The notes under the pieces: model-generated
Database searches by the model: none
Seen by the model: the letters and a program-made list of their open reading frames with translations, nothing else
Told to the model about the DNA's origin: nothing
Program-made: the position numbers and the translations under genes
DNA from: Thermoflavifilum sp.
GTDB lineage: Bacteria > Bacteroidota > Bacteroidia > Chitinophagales > Chitinophagaceae
Assembly (NCBI GenBank): GCA_023511875.1
Contig: JAIMAQ010000003.1
Span: forward strand, 124,001 to 188,000
Reading direction: 5' to 3'
DNA: 64,000 bases
Shown: positions 11,601 through 20,165 of the stretch, piece after piece
Numbering within the stretch: the stretch's first letter is position 1
Layout of the letters: every line of letters begins with the position of its first letter

Positions 11601-11800
11601 AAAACAAACCTACCATTGGCATCGGTAGTGGTTCCTCGGTTGGTGCCTTTTACTTTAACCGTAACACCCACCAAGGGATTTCCATCGGCCGCCACCACAC
11701 GGCCAGAAATGCTTTTTTCTTGGGCAAAAGCTGCTGGGAGCAAACAGCAAATCAATACCCAAGATAGCATCAAACGGCGAAGGGGTAAGGATACATGCAT
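8699..11800 (-). CDS. SusC/RagA family TonB-linked outer membrane receptor
   Basis: Carboxypeptidase-regulatory-like N-terminal domain (ISGRVVAADGNPLVGVTVKVKGTNRGTTTDANGRF), plug domain (LRGINSIGLSNSPLFIVDGVPVDN). Confidence 0.97.
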   Translation of the reverse strand: MHVSLPLRRLMLSWVLICCLLPAAFAQEKSISGRVVAADGNPLVGVTVKVKGTNRGTTTDANGRFVLQATPDESLQFSFIGYAPQEVRVGDRSSFQVVLQPTRSQLNEVVVTALGQQQQERKLGYAVQKISGADIENTHRTDFVSALQGRVAGLTVNSTSGLPGASDAIQLRGINSIGLSNSPLFIVDGVPVDNSTFSTASLTSINQSAVDYANRRFDFTNRIADLNPNDIESITILKGPEATALYGIEATSGAIVITTKSGKAGKPTVDYNGTLTTTKLYRFPEVQRVYDRGFNGVFDPSSISYFGPRIPAGTKFYDNIHHFFRTGIRQTHNLSFSGGNNQVTYRLSTSYLDDQGVVPNTDYKRTNVTLRVNARISSKLSTDASVSYIQADNTKAEKGPTSFLLGLYLWPPYMDVRDYLNPDGSKKLVYPNHTPDQEYDNPFFSVNKNHFYDKTRRFIGNFGITYDPLRWLSLSARLGNDAYTTNGMIYYNANSTFAYQFNGRIDQYTSITQNIYTQLIARATHDFGSWHTSLLVGNAVYNNRTHTEAQSGQNFLVNDFVSLNIADKLTISNLTSLVRKRLIGVFGEFNIGYKEIFNLQLTGRNDWTSTLPIGRNHFFYPSANMSFAFTEIPALAGLKQVMNFGKLRASVAQVGKDAPPYQIYPGLLPQSTTGGGFAFNFNGPNPYLRPEQTTSYSYGAHLEFYNSRLIFDGEYYKTKSIHQIVPLVRKSYAPGFVLYTINGGSLTNHGLEITITGTPIQTAALRWDITVNYAFNRSKLLSLPSGVTEFYNSDTWLYGNLRNGMKVGGPLTTFTGATWMRNNNGDILVNPLNGYPLKDNSFQVIGDRNPKFTGGVNNSFSWKGFTLSFLFDFRRGGDVFNATALQLYRLGLSTATLNRETPVVVKGVLKDGLENSAKPTPNTIEITPMYNSNYFSNVSVESDYVEKNINWVRLRDVYLMYELPRKWLGRQQTIQSLSVSISSSNLFMFTNYSGQDPDVNGTTPATLGSGGAGIDYNVVGKPRVFNFTLNARF

Positions 11801-11852
11801 ACGCTAAAGGTTTGAACATAAGTAAATTGCGTCTTTTTGCAAAATCTCGTTC

Positions 11853-11883
11853 TAAAAATACGCACTTATTCAGATATAAACAA
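11853..11883 (-). promoter_or_regulatory. Putative Bacteroidota-type promoter for susC (TTG / 20 nt / TATTTTTA)
   Basis: Minus strand reads TTG-N20-TATTTTTA, close to the -33 TTG / -7 TAnnTTTG consensus, about 50 nt upstream of the SusC ATG. Confidence 0.4.
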
Positions 11884-12052
11884 TAGCTTAACAAAAAAAT
11901 TTTTTAAACCCAAGCAACCTTTTCTTGTCTACACATGTCATATAAATTAAATTCTTGACAGCAATAGCCATTGGTTAATGATTCATGAATAAAATCAAAA
12001 AGGCATGCAATTTGTTTCACATATCATGTTTCACCTTAAAAACTTCACCACT

Positions 12053-12958
12053 ATGAAAAACAACAAATTTTCTTTAACGGCCCTACTGCTAGCTGTAGCC
12101 GCAGTATTGGGCGGTGCACTGGTTTCCTGCCAGAAGTCTACCAGTTTGAATACCATTCCACCTGGCAAAAATCAATTAGAGGTGCGTTTTACCGACGACG
12201 CTGGATTTTTTGACAGTATAGTCGTAGACGTACAAATGGTTGCGGTGCGAATCGATACCTCTCAAAGCAACGAAGATCGCGACGATCACCATCCAGAAGG
12301 AGAAGAATGGGGTGAGCTTTTTCATGAACACGAAGAGGGCTGGGAAGAACCTGAAGAGCACGCTATTTGGGATACCCTCAACATTCAAGCCGGGCAATAT
12401 GATTTGACGCAGCTGAGCAATGGCGCCGATACTTTGCTTTCCAGTGATTTTATTCCCAAAGGCAAAATCATAGCTATTCGAATTACACTAGGCGATAATA
12501 ATTATTTGGTAAAAAATGGCGTCAAATATCCCTTGAATCTATTTGAAGGATATCACAACGTGTATATCCGAATCTATGGCGATCAGATTACCCAGGTGCA
12601 CCCTGGTTCCTACAGGCTATGGATCGATTTCGATGCTGGACGTTCGGTAATCAAAGTGAGAGATGGCAGCTTTTATTTAAAGCCATTCATCCGCGCATTT
12701 GTAGTATCGAACATGGGTATTGTGCAAGGATTTGTATTGCCCATGGATGCGTATCCGGTGATTACCCTGTATAATAACACCGACACCTTGTATGCCTTAC
12801 CTAGAAAAGATGGCTTCTTCAAAATCTGGGGAGTAGATGCGGGTACATATAGCCTATTTGTAAATACCTCTAATGGATACCGCGATACCACTATCAGTAA
12901 TATTCAGGTCACTGCACGCCATGTTACAGATGTGGGTACAATTCATCTTTCTAAATAA
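12053..12958 (+). CDS. DUF4382-like lipoprotein
   Basis: Lipobox GALVSCQKS; LEVRFTDDAGFFDSIVVDVQMVAVRID...YDLTQLSNGADTLL pattern; start set to the internal ATG with signal peptide. Confidence 0.7.
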   Translation: MKNNKFSLTALLLAVAAVLGGALVSCQKSTSLNTIPPGKNQLEVRFTDDAGFFDSIVVDVQMVAVRIDTSQSNEDRDDHHPEGEEWGELFHEHEEGWEEPEEHAIWDTLNIQAGQYDLTQLSNGADTLLSSDFIPKGKIIAIRITLGDNNYLVKNGVKYPLNLFEGYHNVYIRIYGDQITQVHPGSYRLWIDFDAGRSVIKVRDGSFYLKPFIRAFVVSNMGIVQGFVLPMDAYPVITLYNNTDTLYALPRKDGFFKIWGVDAGTYSLFVNTSNGYRDTTISNIQVTARHVTDVGTIHLSK

Positions 12959-13001
12959 TTCCATTTCCTATGCAGGTGTAAACAGGGAATGAAGTAAACA
13001 C

Positions 13002-13037
13002 TGAAAAGCCACCTTAAACAGTTAAGGTGGCTTTTCA
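13002..13037. terminator. Hairpin terminator downstream of DUF4382 gene
   Basis: TGAAAAGCCACCTTAA-ACAG-TTAAGGTGGCTTTTCA: perfect 16-bp stem with 4-nt loop and T-tract. Confidence 0.85.
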
Positions 13038-13077
13038 TATTTTTCTATCCAATCAAACCTTTGCGTAACGTTTTACC

Positions 13078-13108
13078 TTGTGAATCCTGATCATTATACA
13101 TAACTTTA
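13078..13108 (+). promoter_or_regulatory. Putative promoter of GH20 gene
   Basis: TTG-N20-TAACTTTA, close to the TTG/TAnnTTTG consensus, 23 nt upstream of the probable ATG at 13131. Confidence 0.45.
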
Positions 13109-13130
13109 GCCACACAATGCATAGTTGGTT

Positions 13131-15029
13131 ATGAAAAAACATTTATTCCGCATTTCCAGATTCGCTATTTTGCTTTTGTCATTAACGGGAATAACCAATT
13201 GGGTTTGGGGAGCCGATACGCCAGCTATTATCCCTAAGCCTGTTTCTTTAGAATTATTAAAAGGTTCATTTACCCTTAATCCGAAAACGGTTTGTTATCT
13301 TTCTCAAGATTCCTTACTAACCGACTGGAACATTTTTCAAAAAGATATCTTTAAAGCTACAGGATTTACTATCCCTATTAAAGGTTCCTCACGCCCACAT
13401 GAAAAGAATATCATCGTCTTGCACACGCTCACGCAGCTCGATACAGTGCTTGGCAAAGAAGGATATCGGCTATGGGTATCTCCCGAAAAAGTAGAGATAT
13501 GGGCTAATACATCGGCTGGTATTTTTTATGGTTTACAAACCTTATTGCAACTATTGCCCCCTGAAGTCGAAAGCCATGAACACATTACTGGTCAATCGTG
13601 GACAATTCCCTGTGTACGCATTACAGATTATCCACGCTTTCAGTGGCGAGGGTTAATGCTAGATGTGAGTCGTCATTTCTTTACCAAGCAAGAAGTGGAG
13701 GCCTATATCGATGAAATGGCTCGATTCAAGTTTAATGTATTCCATTGGCACTTGAGCGACGATAATGGCTGGCGAATCGAAATCAAAGGGCTAGCCAAGC
13801 TCACCTCTGTAGGTGCATGGCGCGTATCGCGTACGGGCGATTTCGGTACCTTCGAACCTCCACAGCCCGGGGAACCTGCTAATGATGGTGGATATTACAC
13901 CCAAGACGACATCCGTGAAGTGGTTGCCTACGCCGCCCAACGGCATATTACCATTCTTCCCGAAATAGATGTCCCCGCTCATAGCCTGGCCTTAATTGCC
14001 TCCTATCCGAATCTCTCCTGTACTGGATTGCCCTATGCCGTCAATCCAGGCAGCCCCTTTTATCGCTGGCTCGACAATGTATTGTGCACAGGCAACGACT
14101 CTACGTATATCGTATTGGATACCATCTTTGCACAGATCGCTCGATTGTTTCCCGATCCTTATATCCATGTGGGAGGAGACGAAGCCTACAAAGGCTTCTG
14201 GGCACAGGATCCTCGCGATCAAGCGGTGATGAAGGCACATGGCCTCCATACCTTAGAAGAGCTTCAAAGCTATTTCGAAAAACGGGTAGAACAAATCGTC
14301 ACTTCCCATGGAAAAAAAATGATTGGTTGGGATGAAATCTTGGAAGGCGGACTAGCTCCTGAAGCGGCCGTGATGAGCTGGCGAGGTATTCAAGGGGGTA
14401 TAGCAGCCGCCCAGCAACACCATGATGTGGTGATGAGCCCCTGGGGGCATTGCTATTTGGATCTTTACCAGGGTGATCCATTAGTGGAACCCAAGACTTA
14501 TGGCATGTTGCGACTCGATAGCTGTTATCTCTATGATCCTGTACCGCCTGGCGTGGATAGTAGCTATATCTTGGGCATACAGGGTAATCTGTGGACGGAA
14601 CACGTTCCCAACTTACGCCATGCGGAATATATGACCTGGCCACGTGCAATGGCTATCGCCGAAGTGGGATGGACTCCTCTTGCAGAAAAAAATTGGGTGG
14701 ATTTTATCCATAGGGTAGAAGCTTTATTCCCCCGCTTAGACGCTCAACAGGTGAAATATTCCACCAGCATGTATCAACCAATTATCCAAGCAGTACGCGA
14801 TAGCCTAACAGCCGAGCTAGAAGCAAAACTTAGCACACAGGTTCCAGGACTTACGATTTATTATTCATTTGATGGCACAAATCCCGATAACTTTTATCCG
14901 GCTTATCCAGGCCATCCCCTTCCATTTCCTAAAGGGGCTACCGAGCTACGAGTGGTGAGCTATCGGGGAGCTCAACGGATGAGTCCAATCATTGTGATCA
15001 CCAAAGATCAACTACGACAGAGGTTTTAG
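13131..15029 (+). CDS. beta-N-acetylhexosaminidase (GH20)
   Basis: GLMLDVSRHFFTKQEVEAYIDEMARFKFNVFHWHLSDDNGWRIEIK and catalytic HVGGDEAYKGFW. Confidence 0.95.
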   Translation: MKKHLFRISRFAILLLSLTGITNWVWGADTPAIIPKPVSLELLKGSFTLNPKTVCYLSQDSLLTDWNIFQKDIFKATGFTIPIKGSSRPHEKNIIVLHTLTQLDTVLGKEGYRLWVSPEKVEIWANTSAGIFYGLQTLLQLLPPEVESHEHITGQSWTIPCVRITDYPRFQWRGLMLDVSRHFFTKQEVEAYIDEMARFKFNVFHWHLSDDNGWRIEIKGLAKLTSVGAWRVSRTGDFGTFEPPQPGEPANDGGYYTQDDIREVVAYAAQRHITILPEIDVPAHSLALIASYPNLSCTGLPYAVNPGSPFYRWLDNVLCTGNDSTYIVLDTIFAQIARLFPDPYIHVGGDEAYKGFWAQDPRDQAVMKAHGLHTLEELQSYFEKRVEQIVTSHGKKMIGWDEILEGGLAPEAAVMSWRGIQGGIAAAQQHHDVVMSPWGHCYLDLYQGDPLVEPKTYGMLRLDSCYLYDPVPPGVDSSYILGIQGNLWTEHVPNLRHAEYMTWPRAMAIAEVGWTPLAEKNWVDFIHRVEALFPRLDAQQVKYSTSMYQPIIQAVRDSLTAELEAKLSTQVPGLTIYYSFDGTNPDNFYPAYPGHPLPFPKGATELRVVSYRGAQRMSPIIVITKDQLRQRF

Positions 15030-15635
15030 GGCTATCAGTCTAATTACCCGCCCCTTGCCTATATGATACAGGCCCTCCTGGAGCGATACTTCGGGTTCTT
15101 CAAGTAATACTATATCCAATCCCGCAAAATCTTCGAGCAACTCTTCTTGAGAAAACAATAGTTTTTCTTCCTGTGGGCCGCCAACATGAGGATTCTCTTG
15201 TTGATAAGCCCGATGTGCCTTACTAAAACCCTCTAAGATAATTCGCCCGCCTGGCTTTAATAAGCCCATCAATTGCCGGTGATATTGTCTTCGGTGTGAA
15301 GCCGGAAAATGAGCAAATATTAATCCTACTACATCATACGATGCAGGGGTAAAAGAAAGGTGATCGAGATCGCCCACCTGATAGTGAATACTCACCCCTG
15401 CTGCAGCAGCCAATTGTAAAGCTTTATGGCGCCCTTTTGCACTAATATCGAAAGCATCAACCCGCCAACCTTTCTGGGCAGCATATACTCCATTTCGACC
15501 TTCTCCCTCGGCTGGCAACAAGATACGCCCTGGAGAAAGCTGATCAATTTGCTCTTGAAAAAACTTATTGGGTTGCTTGCCATAAACATACTCTGGCTGG
15601 CCATAGCGTTCGTCCCAAAATTGCGCTACACTCAT
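15012..15635 (-). CDS. class I SAM-dependent methyltransferase (TehB-like)
   Basis: QFWDERYGQPEYVYGKQPNKFF...ILLPAEGEGRNGVYAA; tail-to-tail overlap with GH20 by 18 bp. The longer ORF starts at a TTG; ATG at 15635 is more plausible. Confidence 0.85.
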   Translation of the reverse strand: MSVAQFWDERYGQPEYVYGKQPNKFFQEQIDQLSPGRILLPAEGEGRNGVYAAQKGWRVDAFDISAKGRHKALQLAAAAGVSIHYQVGDLDHLSFTPASYDVVGLIFAHFPASHRRQYHRQLMGLLKPGGRIILEGFSKAHRAYQQENPHVGGPQEEKLLFSQEELLEDFAGLDIVLLEEPEVSLQEGLYHIGKGRVIRLIALKPLS

Positions 15636-15691
15636 ACGGGGGGTGTTTAAAAACAGCAAACTTGCAATTTTTCTGGCAATTTTGTATCCAT

Positions 15692-15952
15692 ATGTCGAAA
15701 ACCATACTCACTGTACGCGTACATGCATCAGCACGACAAAAGCGCTATGTTTGGATAGATGAAAAAAAGCTCAAGATGGATATTTGCGCACCTCGCGAAA
15801 AAGGTAAGGCCAATGCAGCTCTGATAGCCGATTTAGCTAATTACTTGCAAATTAGTCGACAAGATATCCAAATACTTAGTGGGCACCATGCTTCTGTGAA
15901 ATTGGTGAGCATAGCCCTCCCTTTAGCAGACATACACAAGCTCATGCCTTAA
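15692..15952 (+). CDS. DUF167 (YggU) family protein
   Basis: ILTVRVHASARQKRYVWID...APREKGKANAALIADLANYLQISRQDIQILSGHHASVKLV. Confidence 0.85.
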   Translation: MSKTILTVRVHASARQKRYVWIDEKKLKMDICAPREKGKANAALIADLANYLQISRQDIQILSGHHASVKLVSIALPLADIHKLMP

Positions 15953-16022
15953 ACCGTTGAATGTAGATTCGTTAAATTTTTGCCACGAAATTAAACTTAC
16001 TGGAAACAGAGTATTTTTCACG

Positions 16023-16030
16023 TAATTTTG
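16023..16030 (+). promoter_or_regulatory. Putative -7 promoter element (TAATTTTG) of ccmE
   Basis: Exact match to TAnnTTTG; it would place the transcription start after the ORF-track ATG at 16033 and favours the ATG at 16063. Confidence 0.45.
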
Positions 16031-16062
16031 CCATGCTTGTTGAACCACCAAATTTCCTACTC

Positions 16063-16482
16063 ATGAAGCGTTTTCATATCATCTTGTTAGTGCTTATTGC
16101 TGCTGCCATTGCTGTGATTGTGAGTCTAGTAGGTGATTTTAGCACATATGAAACCTTTGCCTCTGCTGCTCGTCACCCAAATAAAGAATATCGGGTGATT
16201 GGTGAATTAGATAAAGCCATGCCCCAAGTATATGAACCCCAAAAAGATCCTAACTATTTCAGTTTTTACATGAAAGATAAGGCAGGTAATGTACGAAAAG
16301 TCGTATACCTTGGCAGCAGGCCCACCGATTTTGAACGGTCTGAACAAATTGTGCTCACTGGCCAGATGCGAGACAGCGTGTTTCTATCCACACAAATCTT
16401 AATGAAATGCCCATCTAAGTATAAAAACGACCAAGTGGCCATCAGTCAAATGTCCAGTACTGATTCTCATATAGCTAAGTAG
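16063..16482 (+). CDS. ccmE: cytochrome c maturation protein CcmE (CxxxY variant)
   Basis: N-terminal TM, RVIGELDKAMPQVYEPQKDPNYFSFYMKDKAGNVRKVVY...QIVLTGQMRDSVFLSTQILMKCPSKYKND; immediately upstream of ccmF. Confidence 0.85.
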   Translation: MKRFHIILLVLIAAAIAVIVSLVGDFSTYETFASAARHPNKEYRVIGELDKAMPQVYEPQKDPNYFSFYMKDKAGNVRKVVYLGSRPTDFERSEQIVLTGQMRDSVFLSTQILMKCPSKYKNDQVAISQMSSTDSHIAK

Positions 16483-16501
16483 TATACTCAAATTTTTAGC
16501 C

Positions 16502-18997
16502 TTGACCACCCATTACATTGGCGAACATCTCTTTCCTGGCCAGATAGGCCATCTGGCTGTGATTATAGCCTTTATTTCTGCACTGCTGGCTACCATCAGC
16601 TATGTAAAGGCTAGCCTGTTACAAAAGCAAAATCTTCCCGATGCCACTTCTTGGAAAAAATTGGGTAGAGCCGCTTTTGTGATTCAAGCAGTTGCTATTT
16701 TCAGCATTTTTGGCTTATTGATATGGATCATTAGCCACCATTATTTCGAGTATTACTATGTTTGGGAACATACTTCGCGCGATTTAGCCTTGAAATATCT
16801 CTTAGCCAGCCTGTGGGAAGGGCAGGAGGGCAGTTTTCTGCTTTGGGCTATTTGGCATGCAATCTTGGGATTGATCTTGATCCGCGTAGCCAAACAATGG
16901 GAAAGCCCCGTGATGAGCGTAATTTCTTTTGCTCAATGTTGCATTGCCTCTATGTTGCTAGGCATTTATTTCTTTGGATATCGGGTGGGAAGCAATCCAT
17001 TTATCTTGTTACGCAATGCCGGCGTAATGCCTTTTGAGCCAGGCCCCAACTACCTGTCGATGATCCGCGATGGTGCTGGATTAAATGCGCTCCTGCAAAA
17101 TTATTGGATGGTGATTCATCCCCCCGTCTTGTTTTTAGGCTTTGCCTCAACGATAGTACCTTTTGCCTATGCTATAGGTGGACTTTGGATGAAGCAATAC
17201 AGCGAATGGGTGAAGCCCGCATTGCCTTGGGCGGTATTCTCGGCCATGGTACTAGGAACAGGTATTATGTTGGGCGGAGCTTGGGCTTATGAATCGCTTA
17301 CCTTTGGCGGATATTGGGCATGGGATCCTGTAGAAAATGCATCACTCGTGCCTTGGCTTACCTTAGTGGCCGGTATTCATACTTTATTGGTATATAAACA
17401 TACAGGGCATTCGCTCCGATCTAGCTTTTTCTTTTTGATTATTTCGTTTATCCTGGTGCTGTACAGCACATTCCTCACCCGCAGCGGGATCTTGGGCGAT
17501 AGCTCGGTACACGCATTTACGGATCTGGGTATGAGTGGTCAACTGCTGGTATATTTATTTGTTTTCTTGATTCCTGCTTTGGGACTATTTTTTTACCGAT
17601 ATAAACACATCGCAGCACCATCGCAAGAAGAGCCCTTGCACACGCGTGAATTTTGGATGTTTATAGGCTCACTGCTGCTGTTTATTTCAGCTGTCTTCAT
17701 CTCGTTTACTACTTCTATTCCTGTGTGGAACAAGATTTTTCATACCCACATGGCTGAGCCTGTAGATCGGGAGTTTCACTACAACCGCATTCAAATTTTC
17801 ATTGCTATTCTTCTGGCATTAGGAACAGCTGTTGTGCAGTATTACAAATACAAACAAGAGTCTTGGAGCTATTTGCGAAAAAAAATCGCTATCCCTACAT
17901 TAATCGCTTTTGTGGCTTGTGTGATCTTCGGATGGCTAAGCGAAATTCACTATACCAAATATGGCATAGGTTTCCTCACTGCCATTTACCTGCTTTTCTT
18001 CGTGAGTATTTATGCAGTAGTGGCCAATCTGAGCTATATCGTGCTCATACTGAAAGGTAACTGGAAAAAAGCTGGTGCTTCCATAGCCCATGCTGGGTTT
18101 GCCTTGTTTTTGATTGGGGTGGTATTATCATCGGCCAAGAAGCAGGTAATCTCAATTGATCGCATGGGCATGATGGATGTATTTAATTTTAGTAATAAAA
18201 ATGAAAACCCGCGTGAAAATGTGTTTTTGCCTTTTGGTGTTCCAGTACAAATGGGTGATTACGATGTTACTTATATAGGTGATTCTACTGCTCCAGGAGA
18301 CCCCAAGATTTACTACGCTGTACAGTTTGCCGACAGACGTGATCCATCAAAGCCCTTATTTACCTTATATCCCGATATTTTAAAGAATACCAAAGGCATG
18401 CAAGGGTACTCTGCCAATCCACATACCCAGCATTTCTGGGATAAAGATATCTTTACCTATGTCAACTATGCCAGCAATATAGAACCCGATCAAAGCGATA
18501 CTGCACGTTATTATACCCATGAGTTGCAAGTTGGCGATACTGTTTTTTTGCAAAATGGTTATCTGATATTGAAATCTTTATATCGTAATCCTGTGAAGCC
18601 CGTCTATCATCCTGCACCAGGAGATATAGCTGTGGCGGCTGAATTATCGGTGTTTAGTGGAGGGCACTCTTATCGTGCCGATCCGATTTACTACCTGCGA
18701 GGAAATGAGCAGGGGGCGATAGATGACACTATTTCAAGCTTACAACTGTACTTGCATTTTGCTGGCATTGATCCTCAGGCTAAGAAAATTTTATTAGCCA
18801 TAAAACAAATACCTCCAAAAGATCATTTTATTGTATTAAAAGCTTATGTATTTCCGTTTATCAACATGGTGTGGCTGGGTGTAGCCGTAACGATATTGGG
18901 ATTTTTGATTAGCCTTATTCATCGCATTCGTCAACAAATCGGTTCAAGATCATCCATAAAAAAATCGTCTTATGCTGTTCAAGAAATGGAAACTTAG
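16502..18997 (+). CDS. ccmF: heme lyase / cytochrome c-type biogenesis protein CcmF
   Basis: Multi-TM protein with WWD-like motif (GGYWAWDPVENASLVPWL) and LTRSGILGDSSVHAFTD. Confidence 0.93.
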   Translation: MTTHYIGEHLFPGQIGHLAVIIAFISALLATISYVKASLLQKQNLPDATSWKKLGRAAFVIQAVAIFSIFGLLIWIISHHYFEYYYVWEHTSRDLALKYLLASLWEGQEGSFLLWAIWHAILGLILIRVAKQWESPVMSVISFAQCCIASMLLGIYFFGYRVGSNPFILLRNAGVMPFEPGPNYLSMIRDGAGLNALLQNYWMVIHPPVLFLGFASTIVPFAYAIGGLWMKQYSEWVKPALPWAVFSAMVLGTGIMLGGAWAYESLTFGGYWAWDPVENASLVPWLTLVAGIHTLLVYKHTGHSLRSSFFFLIISFILVLYSTFLTRSGILGDSSVHAFTDLGMSGQLLVYLFVFLIPALGLFFYRYKHIAAPSQEEPLHTREFWMFIGSLLLFISAVFISFTTSIPVWNKIFHTHMAEPVDREFHYNRIQIFIAILLALGTAVVQYYKYKQESWSYLRKKIAIPTLIAFVACVIFGWLSEIHYTKYGIGFLTAIYLLFFVSIYAVVANLSYIVLILKGNWKKAGASIAHAGFALFLIGVVLSSAKKQVISIDRMGMMDVFNFSNKNENPRENVFLPFGVPVQMGDYDVTYIGDSTAPGDPKIYYAVQFADRRDPSKPLFTLYPDILKNTKGMQGYSANPHTQHFWDKDIFTYVNYASNIEPDQSDTARYYTHELQVGDTVFLQNGYLILKSLYRNPVKPVYHPAPGDIAVAAELSVFSGGHSYRADPIYYLRGNEQGAIDDTISSLQLYLHFAGIDPQAKKILLAIKQIPPKDHFIVLKAYVFPFINMVWLGVAVTILGFLISLIHRIRQQIGSRSSIKKSSYAVQEMET

Positions 18998-19433
18998 TAT
19001 CTTTTGGTTAAGCTTACTCAGTGTGGGCTATTTGAGCAGTTGTAGCCAATCGAATACTAGTAAAGAACCATGGACGGCGGCTGAATTGCTCTCGCCCGAT
19101 ACGCTGGCGGCTTGGCTACGCACACCTCAACAAAGTCAACATCCTGTGATCCTTGATGTTGGGCCGGCAGGTGTGATTCCTGGAGCCCAAGAGCTAGGCG
19201 AAGCTCATACCACAGAAGGGATGGCGCATTTAAAAGCCGCATTACAAAAGCTTCCGAAAAATAGCTTAGTAGTCGTTTACTGTGGCTGTTGCCCATTTAG
19301 CAAGTGCCCGAATGTAAGGCCTGCATTTTCACTGGTGAAAAAGATGGGCTTTACGCATGCTCGTTTATTGGATTTGAAAGATAACCTCAAAAAAGATTGG
19401 ATCGACAAGGGTTATCCGATCGAGAATCCTTGA
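18972..19433 (+). CDS. rhodanese-like domain lipoprotein
   Basis: Lipobox YLSSCSQSN; NSLVVVYCGCCPFSKCPNVRPAFSLVKKMGFTHARLLDLKDNLKKDWIDKGYPIE; overlaps the ccmF 3' end. Confidence 0.7.
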   Translation: MLFKKWKLSIFWLSLLSVGYLSSCSQSNTSKEPWTAAELLSPDTLAAWLRTPQQSQHPVILDVGPAGVIPGAQELGEAHTTEGMAHLKAALQKLPKNSLVVVYCGCCPFSKCPNVRPAFSLVKKMGFTHARLLDLKDNLKKDWIDKGYPIENP

Positions 19434-19520
19434 ACAATAATTCAACGAAAGCCTCAAGAAAAATAAAACTTAACTATTTCCTGGTCGCAGATAATCCGTA
19501 ATTTTAGGAGATTAATCTGC

Positions 19521-20165
19521 ATGGCTATGCGCCAGATGTTGTTGATTGCGTGTTTGTTGGGAATAAGCTATGCAGCTTTTGCCCAAAACTACGATAGCCT
19601 AGTGCGCCGGGCCATGGAGAATCCGCATCGAGGGCCGCACGACACTATTTTAGTGGCCGGTATTGTTGTAGGTAAAGACACATTGCCCTATATTGGTTTG
19701 CCAGAAGTGGTGATCTCCGATAAAATGCCTCGCAGACTGCGCCGTCGATTAGAAGAATGGACTCGACTGCGCAATGCCGTTTATGTAACCTATCCCTATG
19801 CCCGAGCAGCTGCACGTATTTTACGCGAGGCTGAAGTACAGTTAGCAGCTATGCCCAACAACAAAGCCCGCAAAGAATATATTCGCAAAAAAGAAGCCGA
19901 ACTGCGTGCCAGCTTTGGCCCACAAATTGAGAATCTTTCTATCTACCAGGGCCGTATCCTGATCAAGCTGATTTATAGAGAAACAGGTACCAGCTGTTAT
20001 GACATCATCAAAGAGCTAAAAGGCGGCTTTTCAGCCCGTTTTTGGCAAACCGTTGCTTTTTTCTTTGGTAGTAATTTAAAAAGTACCTACGACACTCAGG
20101 AAGATCGTGATATCGAGGCCATTGTGCAAGAAATTCAGCACAACCCTTACTATCAATATTACTGA
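19521..20165 (+). CDS. DUF4294 domain-containing protein
   Basis: Signal peptide plus GKDTLPYIGLPEVVI...; resembles DUF4294 proteins of Bacteroidota. Confidence 0.7.
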   Translation: MAMRQMLLIACLLGISYAAFAQNYDSLVRRAMENPHRGPHDTILVAGIVVGKDTLPYIGLPEVVISDKMPRRLRRRLEEWTRLRNAVYVTYPYARAAARILREAEVQLAAMPNNKARKEYIRKKEAELRASFGPQIENLSIYQGRILIKLIYRETGTSCYDIIKELKGGFSARFWQTVAFFFGSNLKSTYDTQEDRDIEAIVQEIQHNPYYQYY

